From Leishmania infantum JPCM5 (lineage: Eukaryota; Euglenozoa; Kinetoplastea; Trypanosomatida; Trypanosomatidae), in NCBI RefSeq assembly GCF_000002875.2, contig NC_009420.2, forward strand, positions 990,001-1,054,000: a stretch of 64,000 nt of DNA. Reading direction: 5' to 3'. The notes beneath the pieces were generated by a model. It had not been told where the DNA came from, searched no databases, and was given only the letters and a program-made list of their open reading frames with translations. This document shows, piece after piece, positions 50,251 to 59,219 of this stretch (its first letter is position 1; each line of letters starts with the position of its first letter). A program made the translations under genes and the position numbers.

Positions 50251-52410
50251 CTAAATCACAAGAACATAGGAAGGCAGCGGTATCACAGCACCATGAGTGG
50301 AATTCACTTGCAATACGGAGGTTCCGCTAGACTCGGCAGTCAGCGGCCCACCCATGCTGGCATGGGTGGGACTTCCCCACACCTCGTGCACAGAGGAGCT
50401 GTCCGGCCGCACCTCCAATGCCACAACTGCCGGGCTCCCGCTCTGGATGAGCATGCTAGTAACAGCACCATCACGGCCTACGTCCCCGGCATTGGCACTC
50501 GAGAAAGCCACAAGCAGTGATGTCGGGTACGCACTGACGAGAGTGTCGCTGACGCGCAAGATCGCATTTTCTATACCCTTGTTCGGGTGAGAGAACCTAG
50601 GCACGGTGTCGCTGCTGATACGGCTGTCGGGAGTGTTGCAATGCCCCGCAGCCGGTGCAGTGGTGACTACGGGAGTGCACGAGGAAGAGTCGCCTTCGCC
50701 TGAGATGGAGCAAGGCGTGCGGTGATGGATTTGCACACCCGGTAGCTGTAGCGCATCAGAAGTGCCCTCCCCGGCGCCGTGGGATGGGTCGGCACTGAAA
50801 ACCTGCTGCTCATTTCCCACCCATGTCGGTGGTGCTGCGAGGGCATCAGTGGCTGCGTCAACATTCTGCCGCATACTGAACAGGGTCGCAGCCCAGTTAA
50901 CGGGCTGAAAGACATAGGCTTCGGCCTTGTTGCGCAGAAGCGGCCGACCCAGCACCCCACATCCATCTATGCGCGCCGCAGTCGTGGCCACGTCGGCCCG
51001 GTTCACGCCACGCGTCAGTGGGACCCCGCATGAAAGCCACACGCCGGGGTTCGTGGTCTCCAGCAGCGTCCACGAGACACAGCAGTAGACGCGCACTACT
51101 CTAAAGCTTGAGTTCGACGCGTCGAGCTCATGGGAATGGGCATCGTACTTGATTGCTGTGGTGAAGGCTGCACCGCTGTCGCGGTTGTCGTCGCCCGTGA
51201 TGGCATGCGGCTTTCCATTGTCTTGAAGACGTGGTACTCGCAACGGGTAGTAGGTGCTCTCCGTAGAGGCGTAGGGTGCCCGCAACGTCGCGTAGGCCTT
51301 GGCGTCCAGATGCCGGTGACCCTTTGTGGTCGCTGCAGCGTGATCCTGCGGCATGGACGCCTCATACTCTTCCTTTTTAGTGAGTGGCACCGTGGTGGGA
51401 CGGCTGACACACTTTGTGTGTCCCAGACCCAATTGGCCACATGTGTTGTCCCCAAAGGCGTAAAGCAGCCCGTTGCGGAGCAGCACGAAGCTGTGTGCGT
51501 CTCCGGCAGCCACCTGTGCCATATCTACCCCGAACAGCAGCTTAATAGCGCGAAATGTGGGCTGCACGAGCACCGGGCGCGATCCACCAAGCTGGCCGTG
51601 CGCGCCGGTTCCACACGCGTAGACGCAGCGACCAGACCGAGTGAGCATGAGCGTGTGGTGGGCGCCGCACGCAACCTGCTTAATGTGCCGGTCAGCCGGA
51701 GGTGGCACGTGCCGCCATGAAGCGGCCGAGTCACCAGTCGACGTGCTCTTTGCAGCAGCAGTGAGCGATCGGGTGCAGGAAGAGAGAGATGACGATAGGG
51801 GTGCCAAGTCGATAGCAACCCGGTAATCCTTCAGACTGCTCAGCGGTGTACCTGTGTCCTCGTTGCTGAGGTGTCCCCTATGCGCGCCGTCTGTCAGTGC
51901 GCCCTCTCCGAATCCGGCAATCCGCCTGGGCGCGCTCAGCACTAGCTCCCTCACGCCTCCAACGTTTTGCTCATCAGCGAGACTGTCAGTGGCATCGTTG
52001 GACGACCACACAGAGCCGTCTCCGAGCTGGCCGTACGTGTTGTCGTAGCCGCAGCTGTAAACAGCCCCTGAAACAGTGCAGTAGACAATGTGCGACTCTC
52101 CAGCTGCAACATCGACAACAGCCTCCTCGCCGCTCTCCAGGACCGAGACGTGTGCGCTGCTTGCTGCGCCGTCGGCGGCAGGATGTGAGAGAAGCAGCAG
52201 CACGCCATCGCTGCGGAGCAAAGCAGAGTAGACGGCTTTGCAGGACGCTACCTTTTTGATCATGTACAGCGGCATCAGCGAGGCCGTGGCTGATGGAGAT
52301 GCTTCCAAAAACGGACGCAAAGCATCCGCGACGGGCTTGGCAGAGTCAGCAAGCGAGTGCAGGGCCGCCTCCGTTGGTGCCGCAGCCGCTGTCGGCACAA
52401 CGGCGAACAT
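50251..52410 (-). CDS. RCC1-repeat (beta-propeller) protein
   Basis: The 719-residue protein starts at ATG 52410. RCC1-type repeats are visible: GESHIVYCTVSGAVYSCGYD with NTYGQLGDG (about residues 103-132), GAHHTLMLTRSGRCVYACGTG with AHGQLG (about 247-274), and GDAHSFVLLRNGLLYAFGDN with TCGQLGLGH (about 299-328). Each shows the H-x-x-x-L...G-x-V/L-Y-x-x-G...G-Q-L-G pattern. Further divergent blades may follow (near 435-460), and the C-terminal 200 residues are low-complexity or unclassified. RCC1-like propellers act as Ran GEFs, ubiquitin-ligase parts or scaffold proteins. Nothing here singles out the Ran GEF. No signal peptide or membrane segment is seen. Confidence 0.75.
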   Translation of the reverse strand: MFAVVPTAAAAPTEAALHSLADSAKPVADALRPFLEASPSATASLMPLYMIKKVASCKAVYSALLRSDGVLLLLSHPAADGAASSAHVSVLESGEEAVVDVAAGESHIVYCTVSGAVYSCGYDNTYGQLGDGSVWSSNDATDSLADEQNVGGVRELVLSAPRRIAGFGEGALTDGAHRGHLSNEDTGTPLSSLKDYRVAIDLAPLSSSLSSCTRSLTAAAKSTSTGDSAASWRHVPPPADRHIKQVACGAHHTLMLTRSGRCVYACGTGAHGQLGGSRPVLVQPTFRAIKLLFGVDMAQVAAGDAHSFVLLRNGLLYAFGDNTCGQLGLGHTKCVSRPTTVPLTKKEEYEASMPQDHAAATTKGHRHLDAKAYATLRAPYASTESTYYPLRVPRLQDNGKPHAITGDDNRDSGAAFTTAIKYDAHSHELDASNSSFRVVRVYCCVSWTLLETTNPGVWLSCGVPLTRGVNRADVATTAARIDGCGVLGRPLLRNKAEAYVFQPVNWAATLFSMRQNVDAATDALAAPPTWVGNEQQVFSADPSHGAGEGTSDALQLPGVQIHHRTPCSISGEGDSSSCTPVVTTAPAAGHCNTPDSRISSDTVPRFSHPNKGIENAILRVSDTLVSAYPTSLLVAFSSANAGDVGRDGAVTSMLIQSGSPAVVALEVRPDSSSVHEVWGSPTHASMGGPLTAESSGTSVLQVNSTHGAVIPLPSYVLVI

Positions 52411-53937
52411 GGCCCGAACTGCTTGTCAAGTGATTAGCGTACAGAAAAAAAGAGAGGAATTCTCAAAGGAGATGTGGGGAGAGGGGAGGGAATCGACGAG
52501 CTGCAGACTCTTGCCGCCGATGCTCCTTCGCTATCGGCGCGGCGCACCTATCAATCCGTCGTCTTTCGTATGAGCTCTCGTCCGATACGTGAATGCATGT
52601 GTGTGTGTGTGTGTGTGTGCACTCAGGGTTGCAAGACAGGGAAAGAAACAAGACGATGTTGGTCTGATGGGGTAAAGAAAAGGGAGACAAGATCGCTCAC
52701 AACGACGAGCAGCCCTGATAACAGCGAACGCGCTCTGGCCCTGTAGGAGCAGTAGTTAGTGTGCTCGTAGAGCCCCGTACGATTCGCAGAGAAAGGAAAT
52801 CGCGGCATTGAGGACTCGAAGATCGTGTACATGCAAAGCCAATGTTGTCGGCTGAACCACAGCAGAAGAGCCCCGTGCGCTGACGAGCATCGTTTCACCT
52901 CACTCTGCGTGCATGAAAGACAAGGATGAGCGTCTCTTGAAATCTGCGCTTCCACGGAAGACGACTAGGGCAGGGTGGCGAAGACAAGGTTCCTTTTTCT
53001 TTCTTGTTTCCGTTGCCCCTCACAACCTCCGCGAACGACTGGCTACAGATGTGAGGTGGAGCACTCGTCGTTACGGGCCCACAAAGCGTTGCGTTATAGA
53101 GATACGGTGTCCATATGTAGGTGTGTATCATTGCTTATGCACTCATCAAAATTTGACGAGTTCGATAGGGTGAAGAGGGAGAGTTGTTGTCCTCTCTCCC
53201 CCTCAGGGGTGGCTGATGTGCACGTTTCCGCGCACACATAGGATGGAAAGAAGCAGATGAAGGCGGAGCAGGGGCATAAAGCATGACTCCACCCCTCCCC
53301 CCCCCCTTCCCTCAGCCTCCGAGGTGTACATATACACGCATAGAGAAAGCTGACTGTCGCACAGAGGAAAAGGGTGCGTTGCACTGAAGGGGCATAAAAG
53401 GGAAAGAGTGCTGCGAGTTCATGACACAACACACAGCACACACACACAGTCATCCTCGCCTCCACCATGAATCACGACCACCACTGAGCCGGGTTGCTGT
53501 CCCACGGGAGGAGCGGAGAGGGCAATCACTCATCAGCAGCCGTCACCTCCAGAAAGAAGAATAACAACGACCTCGCCTCTTGAGAATAGGCAGCGTCGCC
53601 CTCCCCTCCTGATCCTCCTCTCTGCACACACGCACACAGAGAGAGAAAGACACATACCCGCACTCTAGCCTACAAAGGTCGGCATCAGCAAGAAGTAAGA
53701 CAGGATGTTACCCTCCTCGTCTTTGTCTTCTCTGGCAGCCCGCGGACACTTTGCTGATGTCGCCCAGGCACAAGGTAAAGGAGAGAAAGCAGCGAGGAAA
53801 GTGAGCGGCACGCGCGCCGCCCCCACCCACCCACACACAGCCAGCATCACCACGCAAGCGCCCGGTGTGCCATGAGCATGGGGGAAGAGAATTCGAACCA
53901 AGGAAAAGATGACACGTCAAAGGGGTACGTCTCACGG
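52411..53937 (-). other. Intergenic spacer, no gene seen
   Basis: This spacer contains a TG tract at about 52599-52619 and a C-run near 53298-53308. It includes the 3'UTR of FPGS and the 5' region of the RCC1 gene. No coding signal is seen. Confidence 0.5.
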
Positions 53938-55563
53938 CTACTCGGGGCGGCGACCACCTGCCTCGTACACCTTGAGCAGCTTCACAATGTCGCCAACCAG
54001 GAAGAAGGAGCCGCACACGAACACTTGCGCCGGCTTTGAGGCGTCCTCGTTATCGCTGGCGGCCGGCACAACGAGGTCAAGGATGTCCTCGAGCGCGGAA
54101 AAGGGGCGGGCGCAAGGGAGGCAGGTCACCTCACGGTACATATTACGCCAGTGTTGGGTCGTGGTCACCATCCTCTCCCTCAGCTCACTTATCTTTCCCT
54201 CCACATCACCGGGGTCGGCCGAGTGCGACGTCATGCGCGGGTTCGCCACCTGCGCAATGACCACCTTGCAGAAGTGGGACACGTAAGGCATGAAGGCTTT
54301 GAGTACACGCTTTGGATCGCGAGAGGTGTAGAAGACGAGCACGCGGCGCGGCGCCGGGTCCCTGGTGTTGGCGGCGCTGACGTCCAGGAACCACTGCGTA
54401 GCACTGGAGATACTCTCAACGGTGTGCGCACCGTCCAGGTAGAAGGTGATGTTTGCGCCATCGTCGACCGTAGCGATCTGTGACCGGCCAGCGTAGGTCA
54501 TGGACTGCAGCACGCTCTTCTCCACCTCGTCCAGTGGCAGGATGGGGGGAATGCTCGCAACACATCGCGCCGCCATCAGTGCCAGCTTGCTGTCCTCTAT
54601 GGCGTGTACGCCACCGATAGCGAGCTTTGGCCAGCTGCGAATCGGCAGCACGTTCTGATCCAGCAGCACAAGCGGCGCGCCAACTTTTCGAGCGTGCTTC
54701 TCCAGTACTAAGCGCGTCTCTGGATGATCTGTCTGTGGTGCTGCAAAGCAGACCACGCCTGACTTCATGATACCAGCCTTCTCCGAAGCGATCTCCTGGA
54801 TGGTATTGCCCAAGATCTCCATGTGGTCGTAGCCGAGGGACGTTATGATGCTCACCTCGGACGGGATTGTGTTGGTAGAGTCGATCCGGCCGCCGATGCC
54901 CACCTCCATTACCGCCACCTCCACGCCCTCCTGCTCGAAGATGTACAAGGAAAGGAGAAAGATAAAGCGAAAGAAGTTTGCTCGTGACGGTGAGGCGATG
55001 TCTCGGTCTAGTTGGCTGTCTGAGTACTGTAGCGCCTCGTACTTGTCCAGGAACTCGAAGAAGTACTGCGCATATGTGTTCTCGTCCAGCAGCCGGCCGT
55101 CTATCACTGTCCGCTCTCGCAAGTCTGTGAGGTGAGGGGAGGTGAAGAGGCCCACCTTGAAACCGTACGCCTGCAGAAGGGCAGCAGTGTACGCGGAGGT
55201 GGTCCCCTTGCCCTTCGTGCCGGCAACGTGGACAAAGCGAATCCGCTCGAGTATGGGGGCAAACCCGAGTCGGTCAATAAAGCGCTTCGTCGTCTCGAAG
55301 CCGTCTGGGCACCTGTTCGGCCGCCGCCCCGTCATCCTCTCGACAACCTCCATCGCATCCTTGAAGGACCGGTGGCGGCGCTTGGGCACACCGGCAGCGG
55401 CGGAGGTGGCGCCCTCGCCTGCGCAACCGTCCTCGCCCAAATTGTGCACCACTACCCGTGGCCGCGCGTGCTGCGGCGGTGGCGGCGGTGGCGGCGGTGG
55501 ACTCGGCCTGCCTGCAGAGCCCGCAGCAAGCACGCCAGGATGCAATGTTGACACAGACATCAT
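53938..55563 (-). CDS. FPGS: Folylpolyglutamate synthase
   Basis: The chosen start is the ATG pair at 55563, giving 541 residues, close to known Leishmania FPGS. Longer frames use an ATG at 55884 or a GTG at 56010, but the region between contains a strong splice-acceptor-like site. A proline run (PPPPPPPPP) lies at about residues 20-28. Then come the ATP-binding P-loop AGTKGKG (about 114-120), the signature GYDHMEILGNTIQEIASEKAGIM, and the LDGAHT motif (about 375-380). The enzyme adds gamma-linked glutamates to folates, retaining them in the cell and making them better cofactors. In Leishmania it also glutamylates methotrexate, so dosage affects antifolate response. The cytosol is the likely site. 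A mitochondrial form is possible only if the upstream ATG 55884, with its basic leader, is used. Confidence 0.92.
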   Translation of the reverse strand: MMSVSTLHPGVLAAGSAGRPSPPPPPPPPPQHARPRVVVHNLGEDGCAGEGATSAAAGVPKRRHRSFKDAMEVVERMTGRRPNRCPDGFETTKRFIDRLGFAPILERIRFVHVAGTKGKGTTSAYTAALLQAYGFKVGLFTSPHLTDLRERTVIDGRLLDENTYAQYFFEFLDKYEALQYSDSQLDRDIASPSRANFFRFIFLLSLYIFEQEGVEVAVMEVGIGGRIDSTNTIPSEVSIITSLGYDHMEILGNTIQEIASEKAGIMKSGVVCFAAPQTDHPETRLVLEKHARKVGAPLVLLDQNVLPIRSWPKLAIGGVHAIEDSKLALMAARCVASIPPILPLDEVEKSVLQSMTYAGRSQIATVDDGANITFYLDGAHTVESISSATQWFLDVSAANTRDPAPRRVLVFYTSRDPKRVLKAFMPYVSHFCKVVIAQVANPRMTSHSADPGDVEGKISELRERMVTTTQHWRNMYREVTCLPCARPFSALEDILDLVVPAASDNEDASKPAQVFVCGSFFLVGDIVKLLKVYEAGGRRPE

Positions 55564-55831
55564 GCTAGTGTGCCGTGCACTGGAGGAGCACGCACAGGCG
55601 CCAAAATGAACCGTGCGGAAGAAGTGCGAGCGTGGCGATCGAGCCACACAAGAAACGGGCGAGGACGCAACCGATGCACTCAAGCCGTGTCGTGAGGCGT
55701 GAAACTTCGTCGCGGGGGCACTGGTAGCAGCGGTAACGGTAACAGCAGGCTCAACAACGCAGCCAAAGAGTCGCTGAAACGCCTTCAAACAGCCGGTACC
55801 GCGTAAGGTGGAGCGTGCGTGTCTTGTACAG

Positions 55832-55860
55832 CTGAAAAGGAAAAGAGAAGAGAGAGATCG
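55832..55860 (-). promoter_or_regulatory. Candidate trans-splice acceptor of FPGS
   Basis: On the minus strand a pyrimidine tract (CTCTCTCTTCTCTTTTCCTT) runs into CAG, with AG at 55833-55832. It lies downstream of the ATG at 55884 and 268 nt upstream of the ATG at 55563. It therefore supports the shorter FPGS and a 5'UTR of about 270 nt. Confidence 0.55.
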
Positions 55861-56137
55861 GAGATTGACTAAACACTGACGCATGGCACAGGCACGCAGG
55901 CATGGCTGCTGCTTGTGCTTGACCGTCTTTCTAACTCCTGTGAGCAATAATGAGAAGGCTGTCTCCCTCCCCCTTTTTTGTGTGCGTCCGCGAGTAAACC
56001 GCACGCACACGCACAGCGACTAGTGTGTGGGGAGAAGGGATGGAAATGAGACAAAAACGAAAAACAAGCGGTGAAAGAGCGAGAGTTGCCAAAGGGCAAC
56101 TCTTAGCAGCGGTCGTGGAAGAGGAGGAGAGGGCTAC

Positions 56138-56153
56138 TATATATATATATATA
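56138..56153. repeat. (TA)n tract
   Basis: Short alternating TA tract upstream of FPGS, followed by a TG tract. Confidence 0.85.
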
Positions 56154-56399
56154 TGTGTGTGTGTATAAATAAAGGCAATCCACAAGTAGACGTCGCTGAA
56201 ACTGGAGAGAAAGATGCGAGAGATCCGAAGCGGCGGTAGAAGAGGCGTGCAGCCACGAGCGCACCCGTCTCCTTCGCGAGCGTGAGAGATAAGAGGACAA
56301 TGAAGGGAGGAAAAGTGTGAAGAGAGCAGGCTGTGTCACCAGCAGCATGCGCATGGCCCGAGAATCCAAAGTACGGAGAGGCGTGTGTAACCGTGCCGC

Positions 56400-56765
56400 G
56401 AAACACCGAGCCACACGACGCCGAAGAGGTCCGGATAGAAGGGCCGCGCCACGACTTGGCTTCGCCTCCGCAGCACGGAAAGGCGCTACTTTGGCGCTGG
56501 AGACGCTTAGGAAGCTCTACGGGGTCAGACGGCAGACTTCGTCCCAGCTGCTGGCCGTCTTCCCAGCAAGGAGACGGCGATGATTCATCAAAGGTGCGAC
56601 GTAGCGGGAAAAGGGTAGCAAGCCGGACTGCGTCGTCGGCCGTGCTGGACGCAGCGGGAGGAGAGCCCCTTCGGCCCGTCATGCCGTGTTGAGGAGCGTC
56701 CGTTCGCGATGAGGCCCCCCTCCCCCTCAGTTGGCGAGGCAGACGGATCCAACGGCGCGCATATT

Positions 56766-56839
<74 letters not shown>

Positions 56840-58250
56840 GAAGGGGCTTTTGCGGCAGGAGTCGCACGAGGGCGTTGGCGGCACATTTTTCGCCTGTTGT
56901 TGCCGCCTTGAATGTACTCGCGCCTGGGCCTCCTCCTCCGCCCCTGTGTTGCTGTTGTTTAGGTGAGGGCCTCCGTGCTTCGTGATGACGGCGTCGCGTT
57001 CGGTCGACCGGTGCTGGCTAGCGCGTGCCCACGCTGCGGCCTCCGGCTCAGCGCAGAAGGCTTCGGCTATTCCGTCCACTAAGGGCCTCGTCTTTGGTCC
57101 GAGGGGCGCCGAGAACGAAACGCCGTCCGTGCCGCGCTTGCGTCACGAAGAAGTCGAACGCCGCCCTCAAGGCGTGCACGCTGTCCTCGTTGTTCGGGCT
57201 GCTGATGTACCGGGCGAACGCGGTGTTGTATTCGGTCGATAGGTTGCTGGAGGCAGCCTGAATGGTGCATCCTCCTAGCTGGAAAACGCTTCACCTTCAT
57301 CACCTGGTAAGCCATCATCTTCCGGCTCGCAAAGGTCTCGCCACCCTTGAGGAGAAGGTGCCGTGTGCAGCATCCTCGCGTTGCCCCTTGTTGCTGCCGC
57401 CCACCCACAGCGCCACCAGACCGCGGCAACGTCGGGGTCACGGGTACCACAGCCCCGCTCCGCGCAGCATCGAAGGAATCCGGCAAAGGGCGGTTCTGTG
57501 ATGGGCATGCGGCTTGCTGGCCGTGTTGACGCGTGGCGATGCGGCCGATTCTCGACAAGCCGCTGCGCCACGTGGTGAAGAGCATTGCCGTCTGCCTGGG
57601 ATAGCCCGTTCCTGCTGAGGCGCTCAGAGGGCTTCTGCGGATGGCTGGAAGAGCGTCTGTAGGTCGTCCTCCGGTGTGAGGCGAGCCGCGATGGAGCTTG
57701 TTCTGCTTGCGGCGAATCCCGTCGCTGAGCGTACCCATGTAACGCTCGGGGTCAACGCCCCCGGGGCTTGGCGGAGGAGGTGGGGGCGATCCCCCCTCCC
57801 TCCTTAAGGTGAAGGATTTCGATATGAGAAGGCCGCCCCTCCCTAGACCCCCCCCGATGGACCCAGGGAGGATGGGGTACGGCCTGCCACCTGTGCAGTC
57901 GTCGGATGATCTATGCAAACATGAGAGAGAGGGTATGCCGGCTGTGCTGCACCAGCCCGTGCACGGGGGCTGTCGTTCGGGTCCAACCAGACGAACTCGG
58001 CTCGGGTCGGGGCCCCGTCTGGACGAGGAACGTCATCGCCGAAGAGTGGATGCTGGAGTCGCTCGCTGAGGAAGGTGCTTGCGAGGGGAGCAGAGGGTAG
58101 AGAGGGGTCGGGTGCAGTAGTGGTGCGCGGAGGTCTCCTGTCCTTCCATGAGACGGCGGGCAGCTGCTCACGGACTGGCTGTGGAAGGCACAGGAGGTCG
58201 TAACGGCAGAGTGCGATGGGTGGACGGCTGCATTCGCTGCCCAAGGCAAG
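56400..58250 (-). pseudogene. Decayed coding sequence of unknown origin
   Basis: On the minus strand, protein-like GC3-rich stretches appear in successive different frames, broken by stops and frameshifts. Examples are RPDGAPTRAEFVWLDPNDSP (frame near 58.0 kb), GGVDPERYMGTLSDGIRRKQ (near 57.75 kb), AGFLRCCAERGCGTRDPDVA (near 57.45 kb) and NTAFARYISSPNNEDSVHAL (near 57.2 kb). A 70-bp TG tract interrupts the region at 56768-56837. I recognise no domain. A dead mobile element such as TATE or DIRE, or a lineage-specific gene that has decayed, are the two main options. Confidence 0.4.
56768..56837. repeat. (TG)35 microsatellite
   Basis: An uninterrupted 70-bp TG tract, the longest simple repeat in the window, lies inside the decayed coding region. 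Confidence 0.95.
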
Positions 58251-58896
58251 ACTTCACCGCGATATATGTAAAAAAAAAGCAGCCAAAGAGGGGAGACACG
58301 TTAAGGTGAGCCGTTGTGGTGAAAGGCCCAAACCGGACAGAAGAGCGTGGCCAGCTTCGCTTTCCGGACGGATAGCGAGGCGTAAGAGCCTGAAAACGAA
58401 TGGAGGAGGGCAAGGCGCAGAGGAAGACACCGATGGCGCACCATCAAAACACGACGCAGGATCACCGCGAGAGAGTGCTGAGAACGGAGGAGGGACCTAC
58501 GCGGCATGCACACAAAAGCGTGAGAAGAGGCAAAACGCTATTTGGATGGCAGTGATGACTGCGAAAGAGGTAGGGTGAAGGAGTGAAGGGGGAACCATTA
58601 ACAAGGAGGCGGAAGGTTGGCTTCATGCGCTGTGTGGCACCCCCTCTTGACGAAGCGAAGAGGAGGAGGACGTAACAAGGAGAGAGGGACAACTAGCCGA
58701 GGAGTGGATACAGATAAATAGCATGAGAGTTGGGAAGTGAACCCACTGTCTGCACGCACGAGTGTGCGTGGAGGAGTTTGAAGAGCAGCACCATCCGTTG
58801 CTGCTACCCAGAAACGCAAAGGCAAGTACCCGTACTTGCAGCAGCAGAAGCAGAGAGTGCGCACGCTAAGCGCTTCATGCTTATGCGATATGTGCG

Positions 58897-58897
<1 letters not shown>

Positions 58898-58937
<40 letters not shown>
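58898..58937. repeat. (TG)20 microsatellite
   Basis: Uninterrupted 40-bp TG tract in the 3' spacer of the FAN1-type gene. Confidence 0.95.
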
Positions 58938-58940
<3 letters not shown>

Positions 58941-59219
58941 TAACCGTTTGTTCAGCTTCCATGTGACCGGCACATGCAGCTATGATAAGCAGTACGCCTT
59001 TCGCGAACGCCGACAGTGGTGGGGCAAGGACAACGACACACCTACATACACGCAGTTGGCAGCAGCAGCACTCAAAGCGAGACAGAGAAAGGGAGCAGCG
59101 ACACACGTGGAGCATGGCACAACGGCAAAACGGGAAACAGCATTATCCCACACACCGTTGCTGCGGTGGTGGCTATCCCTCTTTTGTTCTCCTTCCAGAC
59201 CTACCTCCCTTGCCACCTC

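Larger units (their letters stand above)
55564..59219 (-). other. Long spacer with decayed coding sequence
   Basis: This 3.7-kb spacer between FPGS and the FAN1-type gene contains a splice-acceptor-like site (55832-55860), TA and TG tracts, and a decayed GC3-rich frame (56400-58250), each listed separately. The part from 58.25 to 58.9 kb shows nothing recognisable. Confidence 0.55.

Noticed and set aside
56768..56837. CRISPR-like or structured array
   Set aside because: It is a plain dinucleotide microsatellite with no spacers; no CRISPR array is expected or seen in this eukaryotic sequence.
57079..57918. 279-residue minus-strand open frame as an intact gene
   Set aside because: Protein-like signal jumps between frames within and around it, so it is better explained as part of a decayed sequence.
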